Origin: Mycobacterium simiae
Lineage (GTDB): Bacteria; Actinomycetota; Actinomycetes; Mycobacteriales; Mycobacteriaceae
DNA: 64,000 bases
Assembly: GCF_010727605.1 (NCBI RefSeq)
Contig: NZ_AP022568.1
Span: forward strand, 3,596,001-3,660,000
Direction: 5' to 3'
Below are positions 25,639 through 34,234 of this stretch, piece by piece. The first letter of the stretch is position 1, and every line of letters begins with the position of its first letter. Both the position numbers and the translations under genes were made by a program. The notes beneath the pieces were generated by a model, which was given only the letters and a program-made list of their open reading frames with translations, did not search any database and was not told the origin of the DNA.

Positions 25639-25864
25639 CCGCGCCCTCCACCACCGCCGGCATCTGATGCGGTCAACTCACCGGCCGATGCGACCGATCC
25701 GCCAACCCCTCCTGCAGGCCTTCAGCCTCATAGCGGGCCAACCAGGAGTGCAGCGTCTGACGCGACACCCCAACCTTCTCGGCGACCTGCGAAATCGACA
25801 GACCGTCACTGATCACTGCCAACACGGCCTGATACCGCTGCTCAGCCACGCTCAACTCCCTCAT
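25639..25864 (-). pseudogene. Remnant of an IS481-type transposase
   Basis: The frame begins MRELSVAEQRYQAVLAVISD and contains a helix-turn-helix (ISQVAEKVGVSRQTLHSWLA) followed by LADRSHRPVS, the N-terminus of IS481-family transposases. After 63 codons comes TGA where the family usually has Cys, and the frame then continues in register as PHQMPAVVEAR. About 11 codons later a one-base loss is needed to keep family resemblance, after which similarity ends. The DDE catalytic domain is absent. It is therefore broken by a nonsense change, a probable frameshift and a deletion. Confidence 0.8.
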
Positions 25865-25872
25865 CTAGGGAG

Positions 25873-25960
25873 TGTCAAGGATCAGCCGAAGCAACTGTCA
25901 AGCATCAACCGAAACACTGTCAGGCATCACCCGAAGACAAAATGTCAACTATCAGCCGCC
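25873..25960. repeat. Four-copy direct repeat, probably the IS481-type element end
   Basis: Four copies of an 18-base unit close to TGTCAAGCATCANCCGAA start at 25873, 25896, 25918 and 25943, with periods of 23, 22 and 25 bases. They lie just upstream of the transposase remnant. This arrangement is expected of repeated transposase-binding sites at an insertion-sequence end; the last copy is the most diverged. Spacing is too short and irregular for a CRISPR array. Confidence 0.7.
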
Positions 25961-25974
25961 GTCATACACACTTT

Positions 25975-26050
25975 TGGTGCCCCCGGCAGGATTCGAACCT
26001 GCGACACCGGCTTTAGGAGAGCCGTGCTCTATCCCCTGAGCTACGGGGGC
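25975..26050 (-). tRNA. tRNA-Arg (anticodon CCU), CCA encoded
   Basis: On the minus strand the acceptor stem GCCCCCG pairs with CGGGGGC, the D arm is GCTC-AGGGGATA-GAGC, the anticodon stem is CGGCT/AGCCG around loop CTCCTAA (anticodon CCT in DNA), and the T arm is GCAGG-TTCGAAT-CCTGC. The discriminator base is A and CCA is encoded. It reads the rare AGG codon. tRNA-Arg genes are common integration sites; here the IS remnant and the island lie immediately on its 3' side. Confidence 0.97.
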
Positions 26051-26104
26051 GGACGGGCCTGAGCATACCGGGGCAGTGAATCCGGGACAGACGGCCACAC
26101 CTCG

Positions 26105-26923
26105 TCAGCGCAGTTCCGCGATAACCTTGGCGAAGTTGTCGATGTTGTTGTCTTGGACGGTGAAGGATGACACTCCGTACTTCTCCCGGTATGCCAGCAA
26201 TGTGTCAGCGATTTCGCGGGGCGAACCGCTGAGCACCGAGGGCTGGGAGAGGATCTCCTCGTCGGTCAGCTCTGGGGCGTAGCTACGGGCTAGCTTCAAG
26301 TCCGGCTCGGTCTCGCCGACCCGTGGCATTGCGGTGATCGCCAAGTTCAACTCGAGCGAGTCGAAGCGGTCGCCGGCGGCGCTGCGCACGAAATCGACCC
26401 GTTCGGCGAACGGGTCGTCCACGGCGCGCACCTTGGAACCCGTCAATCCGATGATGTCCGCGTTGCGGGCCGCGATGGTCAGCACGCGATCGCCATTGCC
26501 GGCAATGATCAGCGGCGTCGACGGGTGGTGCTCCTTGAGATATTTCGTCATGTGTTCGAGGTAATCGACCCGGGCGCCGGCGCTGGGATACGGGATCTCC
26601 GCAGCTTCGAACTCTTCTCGCACGTAGCCGGTACCCAGACCGATTTCGAGGCGGCCGTCGCTGAGCAGGTCGAGAGCTTGCATGTCCCGGCTGAGCAGCG
26701 CCGGCTTGTAGAACGCCGAATTGAGCACGTACATGCTCAGCCGCAGCTTCGTGGTGGCCATCGCGACCGCGGTCAGCGTGGGAAACGGCGCCGCTGCGCC
26801 CAAATGATCAGGCACACAAAGGATGTCGAAGCCTGCGTCTTCAGCGCGCCTGGCCTTGTCCAGCAGCGCCTCGCGCGACTTGTAGAAGCGCATGCTCATC
26901 CCGAACCGAAAATCCTTGGCCAC
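26105..26923 (-). CDS. LLM-class F420-dependent oxidoreductase (TIGR-type mycobacterial)
   Basis: A 272-residue luciferase-fold protein with FDILCVPDHLGAAAPFPTL, LLSDGRLEIGLGTGYVREEF and TPLIIAGNGDRVLTIAARNAD, the last being typical of mycobacterial F420 enzymes. The GTG at 26923 is preferred because GGAGG lies six bases upstream. The protein is shorter than the FMN enzyme at 8737. It stands between the tRNA and the GGCT fusion, which it follows by 29 bases in the same direction, and may be transcribed with it. Substrate unknown. Confidence 0.86.
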   Translation of the reverse strand: MAKDFRFGMSMRFYKSREALLDKARRAEDAGFDILCVPDHLGAAAPFPTLTAVAMATTKLRLSMYVLNSAFYKPALLSRDMQALDLLSDGRLEIGLGTGYVREEFEAAEIPYPSAGARVDYLEHMTKYLKEHHPSTPLIIAGNGDRVLTIAARNADIIGLTGSKVRAVDDPFAERVDFVRSAAGDRFDSLELNLAITAMPRVGETEPDLKLARSYAPELTDEEILSQPSVLSGSPREIADTLLAYREKYGVSSFTVQDNNIDNFAKVIAELR

Positions 26924-26952
26924 CAGCAACCTCCATTTCCAAGACCAACCAC

Positions 26953-28017
26953 TTACCAGGAGCGAGCCGCGGCCACCAACCCCTGCAGCAGGGCGGAGGT
27001 GACCGACGACAGGCCATCAGCGCCCGGCAGTGGACTGCGCGGACTGAGACCTCGAACGCGAACCGACAACTCCAGCTGAGTGCCGCCGTCGCGTACCCGG
27101 TTGACCGGGTTGTCCGGATGCAACCCCCGCAGTTCCACCGGGATGTTGTCGAGGTCGGTGACCACCTGATACCCGTTCAGCTGAACGTGCCGGGCCAGGT
27201 GCGCGGCTAGCGTGCGGTTGCGGCCGCCGGCCAGCAGCTGCGTGCTGCGCCCGATGCGGCCGTAACCGTGCAGCGAGACCGCGACGTCGACGTGGTCGAG
27301 AAACTCGGCAAGCCGCGCCGACTCGGCCGGGTCGAACCGCGCCGACGGCAAATGGTGGGGGTAGCGGTCGGGATGTCGCAACAGGTATACCGACGCGCCG
27401 GCGGCCTCGGCCGCGCGTTCGGCGATGACATCGGTCATCTGTTCCAGCCCGCCCCCATGGATGGCGAGGAAGCCGAACCGCGACCGAAGCCGACTTTCCT
27501 CGATCACCCCGGGTGCGCTGAGCAGTTCCGAAAATGATTGCGGCCCAAGCCCCGACACCGATCTAGCGGAGGCAGGACGTGGCCATCGCGCGGGATCCCA
27601 GCGCCGCAGATAGTCGATCCAGCGCTGTGGAAGCCCATGCTGGATCGCGCCGTCGATGATCGTCGGCAAGTAGCCCGGACGGGGCGGGCCGGGAGTCACG
27701 CGGTGGTCGATATACACCCACGCCGGTGACGGTCCGTGGTCGCTGTGGACAGTCAGCCGGTCTCGTCGGTAGCGCACCGGAACGCCCTCGGCGCTGTCCA
27801 GGGCGGTCAGGTCGTGATCCGAAACCTCCCAGAGCACGCCGTGCACCTCGGTGCCGGCGATCGGTTCGACGGTCGCCACGCCGCGCTGGTTGATCAGCCA
27901 CTCGTGGTCGGACAGGACCGCCGGTCGCGGATTGGTCGCATCGGGACACCGGCGTGCCATCTGTTTAACGCACAGGTTCGACCCATATGCGAAGTAGGCA
28001 TGGCGGCACGCCCGCAT
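26953..28017 (-). CDS. Gamma-glutamylcyclotransferase-like domain fused to a poly-gamma-glutamate hydrolase-like domain
   Basis: A 354-residue protein. The N-terminal domain has FAYGSNL (9-15) and Glu77 in LDSAEG, the signature and acid of gamma-glutamylcyclotransferases. The C-terminal half (about 170-350) has FLAIHGGGLEQMTD with His187 and Glu192, and VAVSLHGYG, as in phage poly-gamma-glutamate hydrolases (zinc peptidases). I believe it corresponds to Rv0923c. Both halves act on gamma-glutamyl bonds, so the fusion could trim gamma-glutamyl peptides or polymers and cyclise the product. No signal peptide, so cytosolic. Confidence 0.8.
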   Translation of the reverse strand: MRACRHAYFAYGSNLCVKQMARRCPDATNPRPAVLSDHEWLINQRGVATVEPIAGTEVHGVLWEVSDHDLTALDSAEGVPVRYRRDRLTVHSDHGPSPAWVYIDHRVTPGPPRPGYLPTIIDGAIQHGLPQRWIDYLRRWDPARWPRPASARSVSGLGPQSFSELLSAPGVIEESRLRSRFGFLAIHGGGLEQMTDVIAERAAEAAGASVYLLRHPDRYPHHLPSARFDPAESARLAEFLDHVDVAVSLHGYGRIGRSTQLLAGGRNRTLAAHLARHVQLNGYQVVTDLDNIPVELRGLHPDNPVNRVRDGGTQLELSVRVRGLSPRSPLPGADGLSSVTSALLQGLVAAARSW

Positions 28018-28178
28018 TCAGCGGCTCACCGTCGGGCAAATGGGCACGAGGTGAGCCTATGTGCTTCGCATAGCTATGTAAAAGGTGGCGCACAGAGAAA
28101 CTCCGGATAGCACAGCAAATCCCGTGAAAAGGCCCCCGTGCGGGCGGCCCGGGCAGACCGGCGGGACAATGGCTTTCC

Positions 28179-28562
28179 ATGCGAGGGAACCTCATCGCGA
28201 TCGCCGGGCTTCTCGGCGCGCTTGCGGGTTGTGGCGGCCCGAGCCATCCGGCGGCCATCACCGTGACGTCCACCGTGCCGGCGGTCACTCACACCGTCAC
28301 GGTCACCGTGGCGCCGCCACCTCCGCCGGGACCCAAGACGACGATGCCCGCAAACGGCACGTTCCTGGTGAACACCGACATCGCGCCGGGCACCTATCGC
28401 AGCGCCGGCGGCACTTCGTGCTACTGGGCCCGGCTGAAAAGCTTGAACACCAACGATGTGATCGACAACAGCGTCGGCGACGGCCAGCAAGTGGTCGCGA
28501 TCCTGCCGACGGACACCGCGTTCGTGACCAGGGGTTGCGGGACTTGGAGCAAGGTCGGCTGA
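28179..28562 (+). CDS. Small lipoprotein
   Basis: A 127-residue exported protein with a lipobox LAGC (15-18) after a short hydrophobic segment, so Cys18 would be lipidated. A Thr/Val/Pro-rich linker (about 27-57, ending APPPPPG) precedes a compact domain with FLVNTDIAPGTYRS and TSCYWARL, a repeat-like fold seen in many mycobacterial surface proteins, with two cysteines that may form a disulfide. The ATG is the first codon of the signal peptide. Function unknown. It converges with the DUF732 gene. Confidence 0.85.
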   Translation: MRGNLIAIAGLLGALAGCGGPSHPAAITVTSTVPAVTHTVTVTVAPPPPPGPKTTMPANGTFLVNTDIAPGTYRSAGGTSCYWARLKSLNTNDVIDNSVGDGQQVVAILPTDTAFVTRGCGTWSKVG

Positions 28563-28573
28563 CCGCGTCCTCG

Positions 28574-28894
28574 CTACGGGCAATAGGTGGCGACGGCGAG
28601 ATTCACCAGGGCCGCGACGTCCCCGAAATTAACCCCGCGTGGGCCCAAGGTGTTGTGCACGTCGTCCGCAATCTGTTGGGACGACCAGGCATTCCACCGA
28701 TCCGAACAAATATGGTGCGCCATGAGGATCATGTCGTTGTCCTCATTCGGCGGCCAGCTGAACCCGAGGCCGCGCGCCTTGACCAGAAACGCATCATCAA
28801 CAGGGTTCGCGGCCGCGATCGAGGCGGTCGCCACCAGGGCGGCGGCGACCAGGACGGGAGCGGCGAGTCGGGCCGGCCAGCGGGCTGAAGGCAT
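28574..28894 (-). CDS. Secreted DUF732 protein
   Basis: A 106-residue protein with a signal peptide of about 29 residues ending at TASIAAAN. The mature part, DDAFLVKARGLGFSWPPNED followed by MILMAHHICSDRW and a C-terminal Cys, is the DUF732 fold, a small helical secreted domain with one disulfide that is common in mycobacteria. No function is established. The gene sits 11 bases from the convergent lipoprotein gene. Confidence 0.88.
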   Translation of the reverse strand: MPSARWPARLAAPVLVAAALVATASIAAANPVDDAFLVKARGLGFSWPPNEDNDMILMAHHICSDRWNAWSSQQIADDVHNTLGPRGVNFGDVAALVNLAVATYCP

Positions 28895-29020
28895 GTGACG
28901 GTTTCCCTTCCGTCTTCACAGTGAAGGCCGCTAAGTGTGCGTGATCAATGCGGCGCAAAGATGAAGAACCGAAGACGGCTGGACGAATCCTGTGAAAGGC
29001 GACTGGCCGCGCTGGCCGCT

Positions 29021-29245
29021 TTACGGTTTGGGCGCCGGGACCGCGTTTCCGGCCAAGCAATCGTGAAGTTCCTGAGTGCCTGGGGCAAAGTCGAATCCGC
29101 AATTGCACTCGTGGACTTGCTGGGGGTTGCCAAGTCCACTGCAGTAGGGGGTCTCGGCCGAGGCCGACGGGGCGGTCCACATGACGGCAGCGGCCAACGC
29201 CGCGCTTGCCGTGCCGACCGCGGCCATCACTACTCGCGTTTTCAT
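29021..29245 (-). CDS. Small secreted Cys-containing protein
   Basis: A 74-residue protein. The first 30 residues are a signal peptide ending SASA, and the mature 44 residues hold four cysteines (PYCSG, HECNCGFDF, HDCLAG) likely to make two disulfides. GGGG-rich sequence (AAGGAACCCCCC) before the ATG gives a good ribosome-binding site. I do not recognise the family beyond its likeness to short exported mycobacterial proteins. It lies between the DUF732 gene and mntH in the same direction as both. Confidence 0.75.
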   Translation of the reverse strand: MKTRVVMAAVGTASAALAAAVMWTAPSASAETPYCSGLGNPQQVHECNCGFDFAPGTQELHDCLAGNAVPAPKP

Positions 29246-29353
29246 GGTGGGGGGTTCCTTTGCTCTGGGTGCGTTCGAAGCAGCATCTCATTGGGACCGA
29301 CGTCCCGCAGCGCTTAGCAGCGTGGCTTCCGTTCAGCACGCGTGTGACGTTTG

Positions 29354-30583
29354 CTACTGACCCTGCACGGTCAGGTAGATCAGCACCACATTCAGCAGCG
29401 TGACCAGCAATGCGACCGCCCAGCCGATGGCGGTCGTGATCGGGTGGTTGGTGTCCTCGCCCATCAGCTTGCGGTTACTGGTGAGGCGTACCAGCGGCAG
29501 CACCGCGAACGGGATGCCGAAGGACAGCACGACTTGGGAGATCACCAACGACCGGGTCGGGTCGACTCCGATGACTAGGAGCGCGACGGCCGGGCACAGT
29601 GTGATCAATCGGCGCACCATCATCGGTATCGATCGATGCAGCAGGCCCTGCATAATCATGGCGCCGGCGTAAGCGCCCACCGACGAGGATGCCAAGCCGG
29701 ATGCGAGCAGGCCGACCGCGAACAGCACCGCAATGGTCGGGCCGAGAGTGCCGTGGATCGCGCTGTATGCGGCGTCGATCGAGGCGATGTTTTGTTGTCC
29801 GCGCAGATTGATCGCGGCGACCAACAATATCGCCGCATTCACCGTCCCGGCGACGGCCATCGCCAACACCACGTCCACTCGGGTCACCCGCAACAACCAG
29901 CGCCGCTCTTGACCCGGCTCGGGATGCCCGTGGCGATCCAGCACTAGCCCGGAGTGCATGTACACGGCGTGCGGCATCACCGTGGCACCCAGGATGGCGG
30001 CCGCCAGCAGCACGCTTTCGGTGCCCTGGAACCGAGGGAGCAGGCCGCCGAGCATCTCGCCGGGCGGCGGGGTGGTGACGAAGAAGCTGGCGGCGAATCC
30101 CACCGCGATGATCAGCAAAAGGCCGGTGATCACACGCTCGAAGATGAGCTGACCGCGGCGGTCTTTGATCGCCAAGAGCACCATCGAGACGACCCCGGTG
30201 ATCACCCCACCGAGCGGCAACGGCAGCCCGAACAGGATCCGCAATGCGATCGCTCCGCCGATGACCTCTGCGACATCGGTTGCTATGGCGACGATTTCGG
30301 CTTGCGCCCAGAAGGTCAGCCGCAACGGGCGGCCCATGTCCTTGCCGATCGCCGCGGGCAGCGAGCGTCCCGTCACCAGGCCGAGCTTCGCCGAAAGATA
30401 CTGCACCAACCCGGCCATCACGTTGGCGGCGAGGATCACCCAGAGCAGCAGATAACCCAGCTGTGCGCCGGAGCTGACGTTGGCCGCGACGTTGCCGGGA
30501 TCGACATAGGCGATGGCGGCAACGAACGCCGGCCCGAGCAGATACCAGCTTGTCTTGAACGAGGCCCGGGTGTCCTGCGTCAA
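29354..30583 (-). CDS. mntH: NRAMP-family divalent metal/proton symporter
   Basis: A 409-residue membrane protein with about 11 transmembrane segments. The metal-site motif DPGN occurs in AIAYVDPGNVAANVSSGAQ near residue 28, and the second half of the site is MPHAVYMHSG in transmembrane segment 6. These mark MntH proteins, which import Mn2+ (also Fe2+) with protons. Position and content agree with Rv0924c. A pair of dyads, GTTACC/GGTAAC and GGTA/TACC, lies 21-55 bases upstream and could be a metalloregulator site. Confidence 0.95.
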   Translation of the reverse strand: MTQDTRASFKTSWYLLGPAFVAAIAYVDPGNVAANVSSGAQLGYLLLWVILAANVMAGLVQYLSAKLGLVTGRSLPAAIGKDMGRPLRLTFWAQAEIVAIATDVAEVIGGAIALRILFGLPLPLGGVITGVVSMVLLAIKDRRGQLIFERVITGLLLIIAVGFAASFFVTTPPPGEMLGGLLPRFQGTESVLLAAAILGATVMPHAVYMHSGLVLDRHGHPEPGQERRWLLRVTRVDVVLAMAVAGTVNAAILLVAAINLRGQQNIASIDAAYSAIHGTLGPTIAVLFAVGLLASGLASSSVGAYAGAMIMQGLLHRSIPMMVRRLITLCPAVALLVIGVDPTRSLVISQVVLSFGIPFAVLPLVRLTSNRKLMGEDTNHPITTAIGWAVALLVTLLNVVLIYLTVQGQ

Positions 30584-30603
30584 CTGACCGACCTTCGATC
30601 CGT

Positions 30604-30638
30604 GTTACCGAATAAAAAAGTGAGGGTAACCGATACCT
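30604..30638. promoter_or_regulatory. Dyads upstream of mntH (possible metal regulator site)
   Basis: GTTACC (30604-30609) and GGTAAC (30625-30630) are perfect inverted repeats; overlapping them, GGTA (30625-30628) and TACC (30634-30637) form a smaller dyad within AGGGTAACCGATACCT. MntR and IdeR sites in mycobacteria are dyads of similar size. The match to a known consensus is not established. Confidence 0.3.
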
Positions 30639-30717
30639 GCTGGCGGGCGGACGCCGGGCCTCGGTGGCGCCGATGCTACCGCCGCCCGAACCGGCACGAT
30701 TCATGCCGCAGGCTGAA

Positions 30718-31794
30718 TCACTCTGGCAAGTACAGCCCCTTGCCGGTGATGAGCGGGAGGTCCAGCGTGGTCACGATGCCCGGCGGGGCGGCCACCACCG
30801 CGGGGATTGCGTTGACCACCCGCATCGCGGTGGCAACCAGTCCGGCATGGTTGTGATCGCCCTTGCGACTGCCCAGGCAAATGTCCATGGCGTAGGAAGG
30901 CTCACCGGTGATCTCGACGCGGTAGGACCCGCCAGGCTGGGCGGGTTGCGGCCACTCGGGGCACAGGTCCTCGCGGAGGCGGGTGACGTGTTCCAGGACG
31001 ACGACGGGGCGGTCGCCGACCATGCCCTTCACCTCGAAGCGCAGCGCTGCTGCGGTGCCCTTGGCGATGTGCCCAGACGCGATGTCGAAGTCCTCGGGTG
31101 CGGGCACCCGGACGTATTCTTGGGTGACCGCCTCGAGCGGAATCCCCAGTCCCGCCGCCAACTGCCGGACCACCGATCCCCACGCCAAGCTCAACACGCC
31201 GGGCTGCAACAGCATCGGAATGTCGTCCATGGGCTTGCCGAACCCCATGACGTCGAACATGACCGCGGCGCTGTCGTAGGTCGCGTAGTCGACGATCTCC
31301 ATGCACCGCAGCTGTTGGATGTTCTGACAGGTGCCCGCCAGCGCTAGCGGCAGCAGATCGTTGGCAAACCCCGGATCGATGCCGTTGACGTAAACGCTCG
31401 AATTGCCCTCGCGGGCAGCATCTTCCAGCGGCTGGATGAGCTCCTGCGGGATCACATCCCACGGATATTGCAAGAAGACCGGGCCGCTGCCGACGATGTT
31501 GATCCCGGCGGCCAACACCCGGCGGTAGTCCTCGAGCGCTTCGGGCAACCGATTATCGGCCAGCGCGTTGTACACCGCGCATTGCGGCGCGGTGGCCAGC
31601 ACGGCATCCAGATCGGTGCTGGCCAGCACGCCGGTTGAATCCGCGAGTCCGACAAGCTCTGCGGCATCCTTCCCTGCTTTGGCAGCTGAGGACACCCAGA
31701 CGCCGGCGAGCTCGAATGCGGGATTATTGATGAGGGCTTTCAGCGCGTGGATACCGACGTTGCCGGTGCCCAACTGGACGACGCGAATGGGCAT
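30718..31794 (-). CDS. Rossmann-fold oxidoreductase of the dihydrodipicolinate reductase-like type
   Basis: A 358-residue protein that begins VVQLGTGNVGIHALKALINN, an NAD(P)-binding loop, and has the central segment VNGIDPGFANDLLPLALAG shared by mycobacterial proteins annotated as dihydrodipicolinate reductase N-terminus or amine dehydrogenase-like. It corresponds by position to Rv0926c. The substrate is unknown. It lies 24 bases behind the SDR at 31819 and is probably transcribed with it from the promoter carrying a KstR-type site, which would place it in sterol or sterol-derived metabolism. Confidence 0.8.
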   Translation of the reverse strand: MPIRVVQLGTGNVGIHALKALINNPAFELAGVWVSSAAKAGKDAAELVGLADSTGVLASTDLDAVLATAPQCAVYNALADNRLPEALEDYRRVLAAGINIVGSGPVFLQYPWDVIPQELIQPLEDAAREGNSSVYVNGIDPGFANDLLPLALAGTCQNIQQLRCMEIVDYATYDSAAVMFDVMGFGKPMDDIPMLLQPGVLSLAWGSVVRQLAAGLGIPLEAVTQEYVRVPAPEDFDIASGHIAKGTAAALRFEVKGMVGDRPVVVLEHVTRLREDLCPEWPQPAQPGGSYRVEITGEPSYAMDICLGSRKGDHNHAGLVATAMRVVNAIPAVVAAPPGIVTTLDLPLITGKGLYLPE

Positions 31795-31818
31795 GACTGG
31801 CTCCTTGGTGGTGGCTGA

Positions 31819-32610
31819 TCACAGGTCCGGGACGGGGATGTCGAGGTTGGGGAAGGTCAGACCGCCGTCGACCTCGAGTGTCTTGCCGGTTAGGAAGCTC
31901 CCGGCGGGTGATGCCAAATACACTGCCGCAGCAGCAATGTCGACGGGATCGCCGAGACGGCGCATGGGCGTCACCTTCTCCATCGGCTCGCGCAGCTCGT
32001 CGTTGGAGGCCACCACATCTAGCGCGGAAGTGAGGATCGACCCCGGTGCGATGGCGTTCACCCTGATGCGGGGGCACAGGTCGAGCGCGGCCAACCGCGT
32101 GTAGTGCGACAGCGCGGCCTTGGCGGTGCCGTAGGCGGCGAATCCGCGGCCGGCCAGCCGGCCCATTGTTGAGGTGATGTTGATGATGCTGCCCTCGCCG
32201 GAATGCTCGAGGATCAGCGGCACGGCCGCGACGGTCAGCGCATGGGCGGTGGCGACGTTGAAGGTGAAGGCCTCCTTGAGGTCTTTCGTCGAGGTGGTGA
32301 GCAGCGTGTTGGGCATGGTCCCGCCAACGTTGTTGACGACGATGTCCAGTCTCCCGAGCGCCTCCACGGCTTGCTCCGCCAGCTTGGCGGTGGACTCCGG
32401 ATGCGCCAGATCGGCGGCGACCGTGTGGGCGCGGCGGCCTGCCGCCCGGACCTGATCGGCAACGGCCTCTAGTTGAGATTCCGTACGCGACGCGATGAGC
32501 ACGTCGGCGCCCGCCTCGGCAAACGCGACCGCGATCGCCGCGCCCAGTCCCCGGCCCCCACCAGTGATGACAGCGACTTTGTCGTCGAGACGGAACCTGT
32601 CCAGGATCAT
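31819..32610 (-). CDS. Short-chain dehydrogenase/reductase (SDR)
   Basis: A 263-residue SDR started at the ATG at 32610 ([11 protein letters not shown]), before which GAGAGG is present on the minus strand. ITGGGRGLG is the cofactor loop; [11 protein letters not shown] supplies Ser and YGTAK the Tyr-x3-Lys. The position and content match Rv0927c. A site fitting the KstR consensus lies 71 bases before the start, so it may be induced on cholesterol. Confidence 0.88.
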   Translation of the reverse strand: MILDRFRLDDKVAVITGGGRGLGAAIAVAFAEAGADVLIASRTESQLEAVADQVRAAGRRAHTVAADLAHPESTAKLAEQAVEALGRLDIVVNNVGGTMPNTLLTTSTKDLKEAFTFNVATAHALTVAAVPLILEHSGEGSIINITSTMGRLAGRGFAAYGTAKAALSHYTRLAALDLCPRIRVNAIAPGSILTSALDVVASNDELREPMEKVTPMRRLGDPVDIAAAAVYLASPAGSFLTGKTLEVDGGLTFPNLDIPVPDL

Positions 32611-33108
32611 TACGGCCTCTCTTCGTTGAGGTGTCGGCCGAAACGGAAATAAGACCATCCGTCTCGGATTGGGGCATTTCTGAAACAGGTTCTAGTTTGG
32701 CATATGCCGGTCGCAATGCACCGACCGATTCCGCTTATTGGGACGCCTGGGCGAAATGGCCGCTCAGGTCCTGCGCAATGGCGGGCATTGTCAGCGCGAC
32801 CGGTAGCGGCGCCGACAATGATGCACCCATGGTCAGAAGTCGCTAAAGAGCCTGGCGGACAACCGATGTTCGCACTTGAGGCGAGGTCTCCGCACGATCG
32901 TGCGTTGCCCGGACGCGGGCAGGCATCCGTCGTCCGCAGACTGCGATTGGCGCCGGGTGCGCGCTCGCCTAGGGGCGACGACCACGTCAAGTTTTGCCGA
33001 GCGTTAACCTGTTCGTACTGTGGCTTCATGTTCGCGACTCAGACGGTTGATTTTGTAGGCTGCTGCGGCCAGGGCCGTGGCGTTCAATCGTAAAGGTGAG
33101 GAACTGAC
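32611..33108. promoter_or_regulatory. Divergent regulatory region between the SDR and pstS
   Basis: This 498-base gap has no convincing gene. It holds the KstR-type site at 32681-32694. Near pstS, TGTTCG occurs at 33010-33015 and again at 33029-33034, in TTAACCTGTTCG and TTCATGTTCG, a loose repeat that could be part of a phosphate-control (RegX3-type) site. AAAGGTGAGG lies before the pstS start. Confidence 0.4.
32681..32694. promoter_or_regulatory. KstR-type operator upstream of the Rv0927c-like SDR
   Basis: TGAAACAGGTTCTA fits TNNAACNNGTTNNA at all eight defined positions. KstR is the TetR repressor of the mycobacterial cholesterol regulon. The site lies between the SDR (minus) and pstS (plus), nearer the SDR start. 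Confidence 0.6.
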
Positions 33109-34221
33109 TTGAAACTCAACCGGTTTGGCGGCTTGGTAGGCGTCCTGACGGCAGGGGCATTCGTCATTTCGGGATGTGGCAGCGACAACAACGCGTCCGG
33201 AGGTAGTTCGGCGACGAGTGCGCCGTCGGGGAAGGTGGCCTGCGGGGGTGCCAAGACGTTGAAGGCGAGCGGGTCGACGGCCCAGGCCAACGCGATGACC
33301 CGGTTCGTCAAGGCGTTCGAACAGGCCTGCCCCGGTCAGACGCTGAACTACACCCCGAACGGGTCGGGTGCCGGCATTCACGAATTCACCGGCAAGCAAA
33401 CAGATTTCGGGGGCTCAGATTCACCGCTGAGTCACGACGAGTACGCGGCCGCGCAACAGCGCTGCGGTTCGCCGGCCTGGAACCTGCCCACCGTGTTCGG
33501 GCCGATCGCGGTCACCTACAACATCAGCGGGGTCTCGTCGCTGAACCTTGACGGCCCGACGTTGGCGAAGATCTTCAACGGAAGCATCACCTCGTGGAAC
33601 GACGGCGCGATCCAGGCGCTCAACGCCGGGGTGACCTTGCCCAACCAGCCGGTTCACGTCGTCTTTCGCAGCGACGAGTCCGGTACCACCGACAACTTCC
33701 AGAAATACCTCGACGCCGCCTCTAACGGCGCATGGGGTAAAGGCGCCGGCAAGAAATTCAACGGCGGCGTGGGCGAGGGCGCCAAGGGCAACGACGGCAC
33801 CAGCGCGGCCGTCAAGGGAACCGACGGCTCCATCAGCTACAACGAATGGTCGTTCGCCCAGGCGCAGCATCTGAACATGGCCAAGATCGTCACCTCGGCC
33901 AGCCCGGACCCGGTCGCGATCAGCACCGACTCGGTGGGCAAAACCATCGCCGGAGCCGCGATCACCGGGCAGGGCAACGACCTGGTTCTCGACACGATCT
34001 CGTTCTACCGGCCCAGCCAGGCTGGCGCGTATCCCATCGTGTTGGCGACCTACGAGATCGTCTGCTCGAAGTATCCCGACGCCCAGGTCGGCGCGGCGGT
34101 GAAGGCCTTTCTGCAAAGCGCCATCGGCGCCGGCCAGAGCGGCCTGGCGGACAACGGATACATTCCCATTCCGGACTCGTTCGGGTCGAGACTGTCGGCC
34201 GCGGCGAATGCGATCTCGTGA
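33109..34221 (+). CDS. pstS: Phosphate ABC transporter substrate-binding lipoprotein
   Basis: A 370-residue lipoprotein with lipobox SGCG around residue 23. Phosphate-binding loops are visible: [11 protein letters not shown] near the N-terminus of the mature part, [11 protein letters not shown], and [15 protein letters not shown]. The TTG at 33109 is chosen with AAAGGTGAGG upstream and a short basic N-terminus. Order and sequence correspond to pstS3 (Rv0928). It starts the operon pstS-pstC-pstA. PstS captures phosphate outside the membrane and delivers it to PstC/PstA. Confidence 0.94.
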   Translation: MKLNRFGGLVGVLTAGAFVISGCGSDNNASGGSSATSAPSGKVACGGAKTLKASGSTAQANAMTRFVKAFEQACPGQTLNYTPNGSGAGIHEFTGKQTDFGGSDSPLSHDEYAAAQQRCGSPAWNLPTVFGPIAVTYNISGVSSLNLDGPTLAKIFNGSITSWNDGAIQALNAGVTLPNQPVHVVFRSDESGTTDNFQKYLDAASNGAWGKGAGKKFNGGVGEGAKGNDGTSAAVKGTDGSISYNEWSFAQAQHLNMAKIVTSASPDPVAISTDSVGKTIAGAAITGQGNDLVLDTISFYRPSQAGAYPIVLATYEIVCSKYPDAQVGAAVKAFLQSAIGAGQSGLADNGYIPIPDSFGSRLSAAANAIS

Positions 34222-34234
34222 CCCCGAGCTGGTA

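Noticed and set aside
25873..25960. CRISPR array
   Set aside because: Only four short, diverged units with 4-7 bases between them; better explained as an insertion-sequence end.
29475..30704. 409-codon minus-strand frame over mntH
   Set aside because: It overlaps mntH in another register and lacks any membrane pattern; mntH has the DPGN motif.
33006..33013. KstR site before pstS
   Set aside because: AACCTGTT has the right core, but the flanking T and A of the consensus are missing.
32631..33093. Small plus-strand genes in the SDR-pstS gap
   Set aside because: The frames overlap the KstR-type site and the expected promoters, and show no motif or translation signal.
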